Assembly (NCBI RefSeq): GCF_025822245.1
Contig: NZ_JACKTL010000053.1
Coordinates: 157,003 to 221,002, forward strand
Length of the DNA: 64,000 nt
Origin: Mycolicibacterium hodleri
Lineage (GTDB): Bacteria; Actinomycetota; Actinomycetes; Mycobacteriales; Mycobacteriaceae
Reading direction: 5' to 3'
Every line of letters starts with the position of its first letter. Position 1 is the first letter of the stretch. The position numbers and the translations under genes were made by a program. Of this stretch, positions 8,372 through 17,061 are shown in pieces. Below the pieces are notes generated by a model. It made no database searches. It saw only the letters and a program-made list of their open reading frames with translations, and had not been told where the DNA came from.

Positions 8372-8790
8372 CCGACGACGACTTCAATGCGCGCAACATC
8401 GAGGAGTTCCGCGCCAACCACGGCAAGCTCGGCGGAAACTTCGAGGGTGCCCCAGTTCTGTTGCTGCACAGTATCGGTGCGAAGAGCGGTGAGGAACGGG
8501 TCAGCCCGATGATGTACATGGCCGACGGCGATCGCTACCTGGTGTTCGCTTCGGCCGCGGGTGCCGACCGCAACCCGGCCTGGTACTGGAACCTGACCGC
8601 GCACCCCGACGTCAGCATCGAGGTGGGGGACCGGCAACTCGACGTCCGCGCGGTCGAGCTCACCGGTGCCGACCGCGACGTGACGTACGCAGAGCAAGCC
8701 AAGCGCTATCCCGGATTCGCTGACTACCAACGCAAGACGACGCGCGTCATCCCCGTCTTCGCACTCATCCCGAGGGGGCACGATGACTGA
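8368..8790 (+). CDS. Deazaflavin (F420)-dependent nitroreductase family protein
   Basis: 140 residues of the Ddn/Rv3547-like split-barrel family. The characteristic pattern is visible: IEEFRANHGKLGG, LLLHSIGAKSGEERVSPM, then AGADRNPAWYWNLTAHPDV. These proteins use coenzyme F420H2 to reduce quinones or nitro compounds and are abundant in mycobacteria. The start at 8368 overlaps the ene-reductase stop, and the stop overlaps the next gene by 8 bases. Strict coupling with two flavoenzymes suggests sequential redox steps on one substrate. The true substrate is unknown. Confidence 0.9.
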   Translation: MTDDDFNARNIEEFRANHGKLGGNFEGAPVLLLHSIGAKSGEERVSPMMYMADGDRYLVFASAAGADRNPAWYWNLTAHPDVSIEVGDRQLDVRAVELTGADRDVTYAEQAKRYPGFADYQRKTTRVIPVFALIPRGHDD

Positions 8791-10141
8791 GGCCCTCGTC
8801 GCGGTTCTGCGTGCGGAGCTGCCCGGTGTCACGCACCAACCGGGAGACGACGTGTACACCGCGGCAACGACTCCGGACAACTCAAGCTTCCCGCAGCATC
8901 CCGCCGCCGTGGTGACGGCGCGGTCGACCGACGACGTCGCGCGTGCAGTCACCGTCGCGTCGAAATCGGGCAGCCGTGTCATCGTCCAGGCCACGGGGCA
9001 CGGTGCAGCCGCACCGATCGGTCCTGAGGCCGTGCTCCTGGACACGTCCGCGCTCGACTCCGTCGACGTCTCGGCGGGTGTCGCGCGAGTCGGCACGGGC
9101 GCGATGTGGCCGGCAGTGCAGGCCGCAGCGGCACCGCACGGACTGCTCGGGTTGAGCGGCACCTCGCCGACCGTCGGCGTGGGCGGCTATACGTTCGCCG
9201 GCGGAGTCGGCTGGTTCGTCCGCAAGCACGGACTGGCCTCGGCGTCCCTGCGATCGGTCGAGTACGTCGACGGCACCGGGCGAATTCGGCGGGCGGTTGA
9301 GGATGCCCCGGAATCGGTTGACCGAGAAGCACTCTGGGCGTTCCGAGGCGGAGCGCCAGTCGGGATCGCCACGTCGATCGAGCTCGACCTGGTCGACGTC
9401 CCCGAATTGTGGACCGGTTACCTCTTGTGGCCGGTCGATGCCCTTCCCGCGGTAGCGGCGGCGTGGGCCGCAGCCACCGCCACGGTCAGCGACTCGGTCA
9501 CCAGCTCGCTGTCGTTGTTACACCTGCCGCCCGACGGCCCATTCCCCGACGATCTACTGGGCACCACCGTCGTGCACCTGTCCTACGCCTCACCCGACGG
9601 CGGTGAACACCTCGGGCCGATGCACGACGCCGTGTGTGCGGCGGCACCACCGGTGGTCGACACCACCGCAGCAGGTGACATCGTGTCGCTGGCGCAGATC
9701 CATCTCGACCCGCCCGCCGCCGTACCTGCCCGTGGCACCGGTCGGTGGCTCGGTGCCGCCGGTGCAGACCTCGCCACCTCGATGTTCGACGCGGCACGAA
9801 TCGGGCAACCCGGTGGGCTGAACATGATTGAGTTGCGCCACACGGACTCTCGGACAGTCGGTCCCATGGGTGCGATGACCACCGTACCCGCGCCGTTCCT
9901 CCTGCACGCGGTGGGCATCGGCGCCGACGACGGCAGCCGTCACCGGACCGACGAGGTACTCCGCGCCGTCGAGAATGCGGGGCGCGCTGCCGACGTCGGA
10001 CGGTCCGCCCCCTCGTTTCGGGAGGGGCAGCCCGATTCCGCCGATGCCCTGCCACCGGTCGACCGAGACAGACTCCGCGCCATCAGGGACGCCCTCGATC
10101 CCGACCGCGTGCTGGCGTTTGCCCGTCACCCCGTGCCGTGA
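8783..10141 (+). CDS. FAD-binding oxidoreductase, berberine-bridge / PCMH type
   Basis: 452 residues. The N-terminal FAD-binding fold contains VVTARSTDDVARAV and QATGHGAA, where His73 is the candidate covalent FAD ligand. The second attachment site of bicovalent members, normally a cysteine, reads SPTVGVGGYTFAGGVGW here, so only single attachment is expected. The C-terminus ends with an ALDPDRVLAF motif of the BBE type. The enzyme probably oxidises an alcohol, sugar or alicyclic ring using O2. It is the last gene of the overlapping three-gene redox operon, and a TetR gene follows. Confidence 0.88.
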   Translation: MTEALVAVLRAELPGVTHQPGDDVYTAATTPDNSSFPQHPAAVVTARSTDDVARAVTVASKSGSRVIVQATGHGAAAPIGPEAVLLDTSALDSVDVSAGVARVGTGAMWPAVQAAAAPHGLLGLSGTSPTVGVGGYTFAGGVGWFVRKHGLASASLRSVEYVDGTGRIRRAVEDAPESVDREALWAFRGGAPVGIATSIELDLVDVPELWTGYLLWPVDALPAVAAAWAAATATVSDSVTSSLSLLHLPPDGPFPDDLLGTTVVHLSYASPDGGEHLGPMHDAVCAAAPPVVDTTAAGDIVSLAQIHLDPPAAVPARGTGRWLGAAGADLATSMFDAARIGQPGGLNMIELRHTDSRTVGPMGAMTTVPAPFLLHAVGIGADDGSRHRTDEVLRAVENAGRAADVGRSAPSFREGQPDSADALPPVDRDRLRAIRDALDPDRVLAFARHPVP

Positions 10142-10202
10142 GCATCGGTGGCAGCTACACCTGCCCGGCGGCGGTGACCAATGGCCGGTTCCCTACCGGT
10201 GA

Positions 10203-10221
10203 CGAGTCTGTGTGAGACTCG
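10203..10221. promoter_or_regulatory. Candidate TetR autoregulatory operator
   Basis: CGAGTCT-gtgtg-AGACTCG is a perfect 7-5-7 inverted repeat located 5 bases before the ATG at 10226. A longer reading frame with an upstream start would run through it, so it also argues for the downstream start. The regulator probably binds here to control itself and perhaps read-through from the upstream operon. Confidence 0.5.
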
Positions 10222-10225
10222 GTCG

Positions 10226-10825
10226 ATGCCCGGTGGAGAGCCTCCGCGTCGGCGCCCGCGAGCCGAACGGCGGGACGCCGTCGAAAACAGAGAGAAGATC
10301 CTGCGCACGGCTGCCGACCTCATCGCGGTGCGCGGCTACCAAGTGCCGTTGAGCGAGATCGCGGACGCCGCTGGCGTCGGCGTGGGCACGTTCTACCGTG
10401 CGTTTCCCGACCGTGCCGGTTTGCTCGAGGAGTTGCAGCGCCGTGGCTACGAACTGCTGCTGACGACACTGAGCCGCATCAAGGCGGACGGGCTGACCGG
10501 TGCCGACGCCGTCGAGGCCTACCTGGAGGAGTGCCTGACCATCGCGAATCAGCTGGTGGCCATGCCACTTCGTGGTGGCCAACCACTCGCCGACGACGCC
10601 GCCCTCGAGGCGAAGGCGCGCATCGGCGCGGCGATCGGCGACTTCCTCGCCGAAGGTCGAGCAAATGGATCCGTCCATGCCGATGTGACGGCGCTCGACG
10701 TCATCGTGTGCGGCACGCTCATCGCCATGCCGTTGCCGTACGGTCCGGACTGGGGAGCCACTGCACGGCGGCATATCGCACTCTTCATCCGTGGAATGAG
10801 AAGCACCCCAGACGTTCTGCCGTGA
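10226..10825 (+). CDS. TetR/AcrR family transcriptional regulator
   Basis: About 199 residues beginning MPGGEPPRRRPRAERRDAVE. The HTH is PLSEIADAAGVGVGTFYRAF, then PDRAGLLEEL (residues about 40-68). The C-terminal segment resembles the SbtR/TetR_C_33-type domain (HGGQPLADDAALEAKARIGA-like). The ATG at 10226 was preferred over an in-frame start at 10181 because a perfect palindrome lies between them. It follows the FAD oxidase by 85 bp on the same strand and is the obvious local regulator of the redox operon. The ligand is unknown. Confidence 0.87.
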   Translation: MPGGEPPRRRPRAERRDAVENREKILRTAADLIAVRGYQVPLSEIADAAGVGVGTFYRAFPDRAGLLEELQRRGYELLLTTLSRIKADGLTGADAVEAYLEECLTIANQLVAMPLRGGQPLADDAALEAKARIGAAIGDFLAEGRANGSVHADVTALDVIVCGTLIAMPLPYGPDWGATARRHIALFIRGMRSTPDVLP

Positions 10826-10846
10826 CAGCGCACGAGCACCTGCCGC

Positions 10847-11761
10847 TCAGTGGCGGCGAAACCCCTTGAGAAGCCCACGTACTCGCGTCGCCCCGCTGGT
10901 CGAGCGGGCCGGCACGCGGATGGGTCGCCGCGCGGCGGCGATCTCTTCGGCGAACTCCGTTCCGTTCGCCGGTCGCCGGCGGGGGTCCTTCTGCAGGGCC
11001 CCGGCGATGAGGGCTTGGAGTGGCTTGCCGACGGCGTCGGGCAGCGGGGTGGGCTCGTCCTCCATGTGACTCATGGCAATGGCCAGCGGATCCTGGCCGG
11101 CGAATAGCGCTGTGCCGGTGATCATCTCGTATCCGACGACCGCGAGCGAATAGACGTCGCTGGCCGCGGTGGCGACGTCGCCACGGGCTTGCTCGGGTGA
11201 CATGTACCGCGCCGTTCCCATCACGGTTCCGACGTGGGTCAGGGTGGCCTCGCCCAATACCCGCACGATGCCGAAGTCGGTGAGCTTGGCGGAGCCGTCC
11301 TTGGTGACCAGGATGTTGCTGGGCTTGACGTCGCGATGCACCACGCCGGCGGCGTGTGCGTGCCCGAGCGCGCGGGCGATGCCCTCGAGCACGTTGAGCG
11401 CCCGTCCCGGCGGCAGTCGCTCGGATCGGTGGATCAGCGCGCTGAGGGATTCACCACGGATGAACTCGGTCGCCAGGTACGTGATCGTGCGCCCGCCAAG
11501 CGGGGAGGGGTCGGGGACGTGGCCGTAGTCGACGAAGCGGGCGATGCCGGGATGGTCGAGCGAGGCAATCGTGTCGGCTTCGCGCCGGAACCGCGCCTGG
11601 GTGACCACGTCTTCGGAAACCTCGTCGCGCAGGATCTTCAGGGCGACGAGGTCCTTGGTTCGCAGATCCGTCGTCTCCCAGACCTGGCCGGTGCCGCCAA
11701 ATCCGATGAGTCGCTTGAGCTTGAAGCGGTCGGCGACCACGAGCCCAGCCATGCGCGTCAT
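10847..11761 (-). CDS. Soluble serine/threonine protein kinase
   Basis: 304 residues, almost only a Hanks-type kinase domain. Gly loop GFGGTGQVW (20-28), catalytic Lys42 in ALKIL, HRDVKPSN (142-149, Asp144), DFG (163-165), activation segment GTARYMSPEQ. Mycobacterial PknA/B/D-type kinases normally carry a transmembrane helix and sensor domain. Here about 40 basic residues follow the kinase (ending LLKGFRRH) and no membrane segment is visible, so it should be cytosolic like PknG or PknK but lacks their extra domains. No target is obvious beside it; CtaG lies upstream on the same strand with a 129-bp gap. Confidence 0.9.
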   Translation of the reverse strand: MTRMAGLVVADRFKLKRLIGFGGTGQVWETTDLRTKDLVALKILRDEVSEDVVTQARFRREADTIASLDHPGIARFVDYGHVPDPSPLGGRTITYLATEFIRGESLSALIHRSERLPPGRALNVLEGIARALGHAHAAGVVHRDVKPSNILVTKDGSAKLTDFGIVRVLGEATLTHVGTVMGTARYMSPEQARGDVATAASDVYSLAVVGYEMITGTALFAGQDPLAIAMSHMEDEPTPLPDAVGKPLQALIAGALQKDPRRRPANGTEFAEEIAAARRPIRVPARSTSGATRVRGLLKGFRRH

Positions 11762-11890
11762 GGCAGTGCGTCCTTCCGGCCGGACGGATGACCGCGATCC
11801 GCCACGTGGGCAAGGGCGCGGGTGCCTCTTACGGTATCGCAGCGGGGCTGCCCGGACGTGCCGTTGGCCCGTCGGGTGTCGAGGCTTTCG

Positions 11891-12886
11891 TCACCGCCCT
11901 CGGCCGTGACGGGTGGCGTCGTGCAGCGCGGCAAGCCGGGCGTTGTAGGCCGCGAGCGCCGCCTCGTCGTCGTCCATGTCGACCGAGCCGTCCGACGTCG
12001 AGTCGGCACCAAGGGTCGCACCCCTGCGCACGCCGTCCAGCCACGGCCCGAGGCTGGCGCCGGCCCGGTCACCCTTGGACACCCACCGACCGCCGACGAC
12101 GACCATGAGCACCATCATCAAGCCGTCGCCGCCGAACCACATGATCGCTCCGGCGGTCGCCTGGTCGACCAGGGCGGAGGGTCCCCAGTCACGCGAGGCC
12201 GCGTATGCCGGTGCCAGGGGCGTGCTGGTCATCATCAGCATGATCCCGACCAGGGTGTCGGGGAACATGCAGATGGCGAGCACGACGAATTTGAGCAAGT
12301 GGGCCAGCGGGGGATCGGTGGTCAGTTCGTCGCCGACCAGGGGAAGCAGCAGGAGGTATCCGGCGACGAAGTAGAGCACCAGCTCGCCGTCATGGATCCA
12401 CTCGTGTTGGCTCATGGCCTCTTGAAAGCCGGTGAGGTGGGTGAGTACCAGAACCGCGGCGTAGAGCGGCACCGTGAGCCGCGGCGAGATCAGCCACCGA
12501 AACGTCCGCCCGTGCCGTATCCGGTCGACGCGGTCGCCGACGAGCGGGCCGCCGGCATCGTGGAGCAGCCGGATGGGCTGCGCCCAGACCAGCAGGGCCG
12601 GCACGACGGTGATGAGCACGAGATGCACGATCATGTGCACCCAGAACAAATGATGCGAATAGACGGCCAACGGACCGTTGACCACCACGACGAGCAGCAC
12701 GGCGGCGGCCGCGGCGGCCGACGTGCGCAACGGTGCCCACCGCTGTCCGCGCCTGCGTAGCTTGACGAGCGCGGCGAGGTAGGCCGTCAGGCCGAGGATG
12801 ATCAGCAGATCGGCCACCGGCGACGCCGTCCAGGCCACGAGTACGGCGGCGAGGTCGGGCGGTGGCGCCGCGTCCATGTTCACCAT
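11891..12886 (-). CDS. CtaG-type cytochrome c oxidase assembly membrane protein (caa3_CtaG)
   Basis: About 331 residues with seven or so membrane helices. Conserved histidines include NGPLAVYSHHLFWVHMIVH, MSQHEWIH and HDGELVLYF, as expected of the caa3_CtaG family linked to copper delivery to cytochrome oxidase. The C-terminal 60 residues are hydrophilic and acidic (SDGSVDMDDDEAALAAYN). ATG at 12886 was chosen; a TTG 12 bases earlier lies inside a palindrome, and an ATG at 12877 is also possible. It is divergent from a MarR gene with only about 60 bp between the starts, so that regulator probably controls it. Confidence 0.85.
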   Translation of the reverse strand: MVNMDAAPPPDLAAVLVAWTASPVADLLIILGLTAYLAALVKLRRRGQRWAPLRTSAAAAAAVLLVVVVNGPLAVYSHHLFWVHMIVHLVLITVVPALLVWAQPIRLLHDAGGPLVGDRVDRIRHGRTFRWLISPRLTVPLYAAVLVLTHLTGFQEAMSQHEWIHDGELVLYFVAGYLLLLPLVGDELTTDPPLAHLLKFVVLAICMFPDTLVGIMLMMTSTPLAPAYAASRDWGPSALVDQATAGAIMWFGGDGLMMVLMVVVGGRWVSKGDRAGASLGPWLDGVRRGATLGADSTSDGSVDMDDDEAALAAYNARLAALHDATRHGRGR

Positions 12887-12905
12887 TGCAGTATGCAACA
12901 GTTGC
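12886..12905. promoter_or_regulatory. Nested palindromes, candidate MarR operator
   Basis: TTGCA-gta-TGCAA (12886-12898) and GCAAC-a-GTTGC (12895-12905) overlap in the short gap between the divergent CtaG and MarR genes. MarR dimers bind such short, near-continuous palindromes. The first overlaps the CtaG start codon, so binding would block that gene directly. Confidence 0.5.
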
Positions 12906-12946
12906 TCCTACCCTCAGGCGAGGTCGGATTCGGACGGAGGAGTCAC

Positions 12947-13438
12947 ATGCCGGCGCGAGGCGCAACCGACGCGCAGGATTCGGTGGATGCGATCACCGAC
13001 GCGCTCCTGACCGCATCACGTCTGTTGGTCGCCATCTCGGCGCGCTCCATCGCCGAGAACGACGAGACGCTGACGATCGCCCAGTTCAGGACCCTGGTGA
13101 TCCTGTCGACCCGCGGGCCCGTCAACCTCGCCACCCTGGCCGGCCTCCTCGACGTGCAACCGTCGACGACCGGCAGGATGGTCGAGCGGCTCGTCGGTGC
13201 CGGGCTCATCGACCGACGACCGAACCCGCAATCGCGGCGCGAGCTGGTGGTGAACCTCACGGATCGGGGACGGCAGGCCGTCGCCGCCGTCACCGACGAG
13301 CGGCGTCGAGTACTCGCCGACACCGTCGCCAAGATGCCCGCCGACGAACGCCGGGGACTGGTCCGCGCACTGACCGCGTTCACCCGTGCGGGGGGCGAAC
13401 CGGCCGTGCGGCAAGTAAGCGACGGCTTCCTTGTCTGA
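12947..13438 (+). CDS. MarR family transcriptional regulator
   Basis: 163 residues with a winged helix: TIAQFRTLVIL, NLATLAGLLDVQPSTTGRMV (recognition helix) and the wing RRPNPQSRRELVVNLTDRG. The ATG at 12947 follows GGAGGAG at a spacing of 5; a longer frame exists upstream but lacks a ribosome site. MarR proteins respond to phenolics, oxidants or metals. Its partner is probably the divergent CtaG gene. Its end overlaps the start of the downstream lipoprotein gene by 8 bases, so the two are co-translated. Confidence 0.9.
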   Translation: MPARGATDAQDSVDAITDALLTASRLLVAISARSIAENDETLTIAQFRTLVILSTRGPVNLATLAGLLDVQPSTTGRMVERLVGAGLIDRRPNPQSRRELVVNLTDRGRQAVAAVTDERRRVLADTVAKMPADERRGLVRALTAFTRAGGEPAVRQVSDGFLV

Positions 13439-13880
13439 CCCCGTGCCCGGCCGGGCCCTCGTGCTCGGCGCACTGGCGGCGTGCCTGCTCGGCGGCTGTT
13501 CGAGCACCCTGCCGGGATATCCACCCCCGGCGTCGTCGGCCGTGGCTCGTCCCTCGACGCTGGCTACGACGGCCACCCGTGGCGGCGAGCTGGGCGCCCT
13601 GAGCGCCCGCGGCGTCGTCAACGCGTTGGTGGCGGCCGGTCTTCCCGCTCCCAACGCCGTGGACACCACCGCCCAAGAATGTCCTGCCAGCGCGTGTGAA
13701 CAGTCGGTGGTCACCGACACCGTGCGCGTGAAGTCCTTCGACACCACGGCGCGCGCACAGAACTTCGCGGCGTCCCGTGATCTCTTCCAGCTCGAGACGA
13801 TCGTCGTCGAATTCGCGCCACCGCTGTCCGAGCAGGACCGAGCCCGGTACCGAGCCGAGCTCGAAGTGCTCGTCCGGTGA
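13431..13880 (+). CDS. Putative lipoprotein, 149 aa
   Basis: The N-terminus has a hydrophobic run (ALVLGALAACLLGGC) ending in a lipobox-like LGGC at about residue 23, then a Ser/Pro-rich linker, so it is probably an exported lipoprotein. The mature domain (about residues 50-149) has two cysteines close together (ECPASACEQ) and the phrase SVVTDTVRVKSFDTTARAQNFA. That resembles small mycobacterial secreted proteins of unknown function. The start is TTG 13431, overlapping the MarR gene, or GTG 13443. The link to MarR suggests an envelope stress or metal role, but this is inference. Confidence 0.7.
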   Translation: MSDPVPGRALVLGALAACLLGGCSSTLPGYPPPASSAVARPSTLATTATRGGELGALSARGVVNALVAAGLPAPNAVDTTAQECPASACEQSVVTDTVRVKSFDTTARAQNFAASRDLFQLETIVVEFAPPLSEQDRARYRAELEVLVR

Positions 13881-13893
13881 CGGCGTCGCCCAT

Positions 13894-15363
13894 TCACTCC
13901 GATGCGCGGGTCACCGGCGTGCGCGGCATGGCGGCCACCGCCACGGCGGTTGCCGCCGCGACGACGAGGACGCCGGTGAACACCGCCGCCGAGCCCGCCT
14001 GAATGGCCGCCGGCCCCACGGCGTGGATGTCACCGGCGCCGAAGATCGAATTGGCGATCGCGCCGAAGATCGCGACGCCGATGGCACTGCCCAACGAACG
14101 GGCGAACATGTTGTTGCCCGTCACCACGCCGCGTTCCTCCCACTCGACGCTGGACTGCGCGGCGATCAAGGTGGGCACCGCCAGCAGTCCCATGCCGCCG
14201 CCCATCACGAAGCACGCCGCCGCCACCACGGCCACGTTCGGATGGCCGACCGTGGCCACCAGCGCTGAGGCGCCCACGATCACCAGCGCCACGCCGACCG
14301 TGGCCGTCCACTTGAAACCCCAACGCAGATAGAGCCTTCCGGCGACCGCCGCGGTGGCCGGCCAACCGATCGTCAGGGCTGCCAGGGCGAGACCCGCGAC
14401 GATGGGTTCGACGCCGAGGGAGCCCTCCAGGAACGTCGGCACGTACGACGTCAGCCCCATCAAGATGGCCCCGACGCCGAACGCGACGATCGTGGTCGCA
14501 CACAACAGTCGGCGGGAGAACACCCACAGGGGCAGAATCGGCTCGGCAGCTCGCCGCTCCACGAACACGAACGCGATCAGCAGGACGACGCCCGTCGCGA
14601 ACGCCGCGATGCTCGGCACGGAGATCCACGCCCAGCTCTGCCCACCGCCGAGAACGCCGAGCACCAATGCCGTCATCGCCAGGGCCAGCAGCACGGCGCC
14701 CGTCGAGTCGACCGCCCGATGCCGCCGCTCGACGGTCTCGTGGAAGTGCCGGTTGAACATCCACGCGGCGACCAGACACAGCGGAATGTTGATCAGGAAC
14801 ACGCCACGCCAGATGCCGAGTTGGGAGAACGCGCCGCCGAGCATCGGGCCGACGACCGAGGATATCGCCCACACGCTGGCGAGATATCCCTGCACTCTGG
14901 CGCGCTCGGCCACGGTGTAGACGTCTCCGACGATGGTCATCGCCGTCGGTTGGACGGCACCGGCACCGAGGCCCTGGACCGCTCGAAATACGATGAGCGC
15001 CAGCATGTTCCACGCGCCGGCGCACAGGATGGAGCCCACCAGGAACAGGCCGATGCCCAACAGCAGGATCGGTTTGCGGCCGAAGACGTCGGAGAGCTTG
15101 GCGTAGATCGGAGTGGTAACGGCCTGCCCCAGCAGGTAAGCGGAGAACAACCACGGGAACTGGTGGAAGCCGCCCAGTTCGCCGACGATCGACGGCACGG
15201 CCGTCGCCAACACCGTCGAGTCGATGGCGACCAGGCCGGTGCTCAGCATCACCGAAATGAGTACGGGGCCGCGCTCGGACCGGAATCCGACCGCGGCTCT
15301 ACTGGTGACGGTCAACGCCGCAGCTCCTCTCGTTCGGGCCGACACGACCCGCGGCGACCCCAT
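13894..15363 (-). CDS. stp: MFS drug exporter, DHA2 (14-helix) type, Stp-like
   Basis: 489 residues with about 14 membrane helices. Motif A is visible as PIYAKLSDVFGRKPILL in loop 2-3, and the antiporter motif region reads GPMLGGAFSQLGIWRGVF. The gene lies divergent to cysK-cysE exactly as stp (Rv2333c) does in M. tuberculosis, whose product exports spectinomycin and tetracycline. Orthology is inferred from position and class, not from alignment. It is an inner-membrane proton antiporter; the natural substrate may be a metabolite rather than a drug. Confidence 0.88.
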   Translation of the reverse strand: MGSPRVVSARTRGAAALTVTSRAAVGFRSERGPVLISVMLSTGLVAIDSTVLATAVPSIVGELGGFHQFPWLFSAYLLGQAVTTPIYAKLSDVFGRKPILLLGIGLFLVGSILCAGAWNMLALIVFRAVQGLGAGAVQPTAMTIVGDVYTVAERARVQGYLASVWAISSVVGPMLGGAFSQLGIWRGVFLINIPLCLVAAWMFNRHFHETVERRHRAVDSTGAVLLALAMTALVLGVLGGGQSWAWISVPSIAAFATGVVLLIAFVFVERRAAEPILPLWVFSRRLLCATTIVAFGVGAILMGLTSYVPTFLEGSLGVEPIVAGLALAALTIGWPATAAVAGRLYLRWGFKWTATVGVALVIVGASALVATVGHPNVAVVAAACFVMGGGMGLLAVPTLIAAQSSVEWEERGVVTGNNMFARSLGSAIGVAIFGAIANSIFGAGDIHAVGPAAIQAGSAAVFTGVLVVAAATAVAVAAMPRTPVTRASE

Positions 15364-15406
15364 CGGTTATGCCCGCCGCCGTCGAAACCTACGCCGCGAA
15401 CCTGGT

Positions 15407-15416
15407 ACGAATTCGT
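15407..15416. promoter_or_regulatory. Ten-base palindrome in the stp / cysK divergent region
   Basis: ACGAATTCGT is a perfect 10-base palindrome in the 156-bp gap between the two divergent starts. It may be a regulator site, but palindromes of this length also occur by chance. No clear -35/-10 pair could be fixed here, and no cysteine-rich leader peptide was found upstream of cysK. Confidence 0.25.
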
Positions 15417-15519
15417 CACTGCCACCGGGCCGGGTGCCCGCGCCGACTCGCCCCGACGACCTCGCGCATAAACTCGAGACACGGCGCCGGTGCCGACCGG
15501 CCACGACGAAGGGTCAGCC

Positions 15520-16455
15520 ATGGGCAGGATCTACGAGAACGTCAGCGAGCTGGTCGGGCGCACCCCGCTCGTCCGGCTGAACCGGTTGACCGACGGACTC
15601 GGTGCGCAGGTCGTGGCCAAACTCGAGTTCTACAACCCGGCCAACAGCGTCAAGGACCGCATCGGCGTGGCGATCATCGACGCGGCCGAGCGGTCCGGCG
15701 AGCTGAAGCCCGGCGGCACGATCGTGGAGGCGACCAGTGGCAACACCGGCATCGCCCTGGCCATGGTCGGCGCGGCCCGCGGGTACAAGGTGATCCTGAC
15801 GATGCCGGAGACGATGTCCACCGAGCGGCGGGTGATGCTGCGCGCCTACGGTGCCGAGATCGTCCTCACCCCGGGGTCCGAGGGCATGGCCGGCGCCGTC
15901 GCGAGGGCCAAGCAGATCATCTCCGAGACGGAGAACGCGGTGGCCGCCGACCAATTCGCCAACCCCGCGAACCCGGCCATCCACGAGGCGACCACCGCCG
16001 AGGAGGTCTGGGACGACACCGACGGGAAGGTCGACATCTTCGTCGCCGGAATCGGTACCGGCGGCACCATCACCGGTGTCGGGCACGTCCTGAAGGCCCG
16101 CAAGCCGGGCGTCCAGATCGTCGGTGTCGAACCGCTGGATTCGCCGCTGCTGACCAAGGGTGAGGCCGGCCCCCACAAGATCCAGGGCATCGGCGCGAAC
16201 TTCGTCCCCGAGATCCTCGACCGGGGGAGTTACGACGAGATCATCGACGTCACGCTCGACGACTCCGTGCGGGTCGCCCGCGAACTGGGCACCGAGGAGG
16301 GCATCCTCGGCGGCATCTCCTCCGGTGCGATCATTTGGGCGGCACTGGAATTGGCGAAGCGACCGGAGAACGCCGGGAAGCTGATCGTCGCCGTCGTCTG
16401 CGACTTCGGCGAGCGCTACATCTCCACCGTGCTGTTCGACCACATCAGGGATTGA
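15520..16455 (+). CDS. cysK: Cysteine synthase A (O-acetylserine sulfhydrylase)
   Basis: 311 residues, a PLP enzyme of the fold-type II family that makes cysteine from O-acetylserine and sulfide. The PLP lysine is Lys45 in NSVKDR. The substrate loop TSGNTG is at 72-77, and the phosphate-binding glycine run is [12 protein letters not shown]. The ATG at 15520 gives the family N-terminus [20 protein letters not shown]. cysE follows 7 bp downstream and encodes its biochemical partner, with which CysK also forms the cysteine synthase complex. Gene order equals M. tuberculosis cysK1-cysE. Confidence 0.97.
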   Translation: MGRIYENVSELVGRTPLVRLNRLTDGLGAQVVAKLEFYNPANSVKDRIGVAIIDAAERSGELKPGGTIVEATSGNTGIALAMVGAARGYKVILTMPETMSTERRVMLRAYGAEIVLTPGSEGMAGAVARAKQIISETENAVAADQFANPANPAIHEATTAEEVWDDTDGKVDIFVAGIGTGGTITGVGHVLKARKPGVQIVGVEPLDSPLLTKGEAGPHKIQGIGANFVPEILDRGSYDEIIDVTLDDSVRVARELGTEEGILGGISSGAIIWAALELAKRPENAGKLIVAVVCDFGERYISTVLFDHIRD

Positions 16456-16462
16456 CCGCCAC

Positions 16463-17047
16463 GTGACCCTGCTCTCGACCCTGCGTGAGGATCTGGCGAA
16501 CGCGCGGGCGCACGACCCCGCCTCGCGTGGTGACGTGGAGAACGCGATCGTCTACTCGGGCTTGCACGCCATCTGGTCGTACCGGCTGGCCCACCGACTG
16601 TGGGCGAAGCCGGCGCTGCGCGGGCCCGCGCGGATCCTGACGCAGCTGACGCGCTTCCTCACCGGCATCGAAATCCATCCCGGCGCGACGATCGGTCGGC
16701 GCTTCTTCATCGACCACGGCATGGGTGTGGTCATCGGCGAAACGGCCGAGGTCGGCGACGACGTGATGATCTATCACGGGGTCACCCTGGGCGGCCGGAC
16801 CCTGCAACAGGTCAAGCGCCATCCCACGATTGGCCACCGGGTGACCATCGGCGCCGGCGCCAAGGTGCTCGGCCCACTGACCGTGGGGGACGACAGCGCG
16901 ATCGGAGCCAACGCCGTCGTGACCCGTGACGTGCCCGCGGGGTCCATTGCCACCGGCATTCCCGCCGTCGTGCGGGTGCGGACGGAGAAGCAGCGCGAAG
17001 AGGGCGTCGACCCGACCTACTACATCGACCCCGCGATGTACATCTGA
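16463..17047 (+). CDS. cysE: Serine O-acetyltransferase
   Basis: 194 residues; it acetylates serine with acetyl-CoA, the first step of cysteine synthesis. It is a short SAT: a brief helical N-terminus (residues 1-60), then the left-handed beta helix of hexapeptide repeats (GIEIHPGATIGRRFFIDHGM, GVVIGETAEVGDDVMIYHGV). Catalytic residues lie in FIDHGMG. The C-terminal tail ends DPTYYIDPAMYI; an Ile at the very end is the expected docking residue for CysK. The start is GTG, 7 bp after cysK. Confidence 0.96.
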   Translation: MTLLSTLREDLANARAHDPASRGDVENAIVYSGLHAIWSYRLAHRLWAKPALRGPARILTQLTRFLTGIEIHPGATIGRRFFIDHGMGVVIGETAEVGDDVMIYHGVTLGGRTLQQVKRHPTIGHRVTIGAGAKVLGPLTVGDDSAIGANAVVTRDVPAGSIATGIPAVVRVRTEKQREEGVDPTYYIDPAMYI

Positions 17048-17061
17048 GGATCGAGCCCGCG

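Noticed and set aside
15364-15519. Possible cysteine-attenuation leader peptide before cysK
   Set aside because: M. tuberculosis cysK1 has a polycysteine small ORF upstream, but no run of Cys codons occurs in any frame here.
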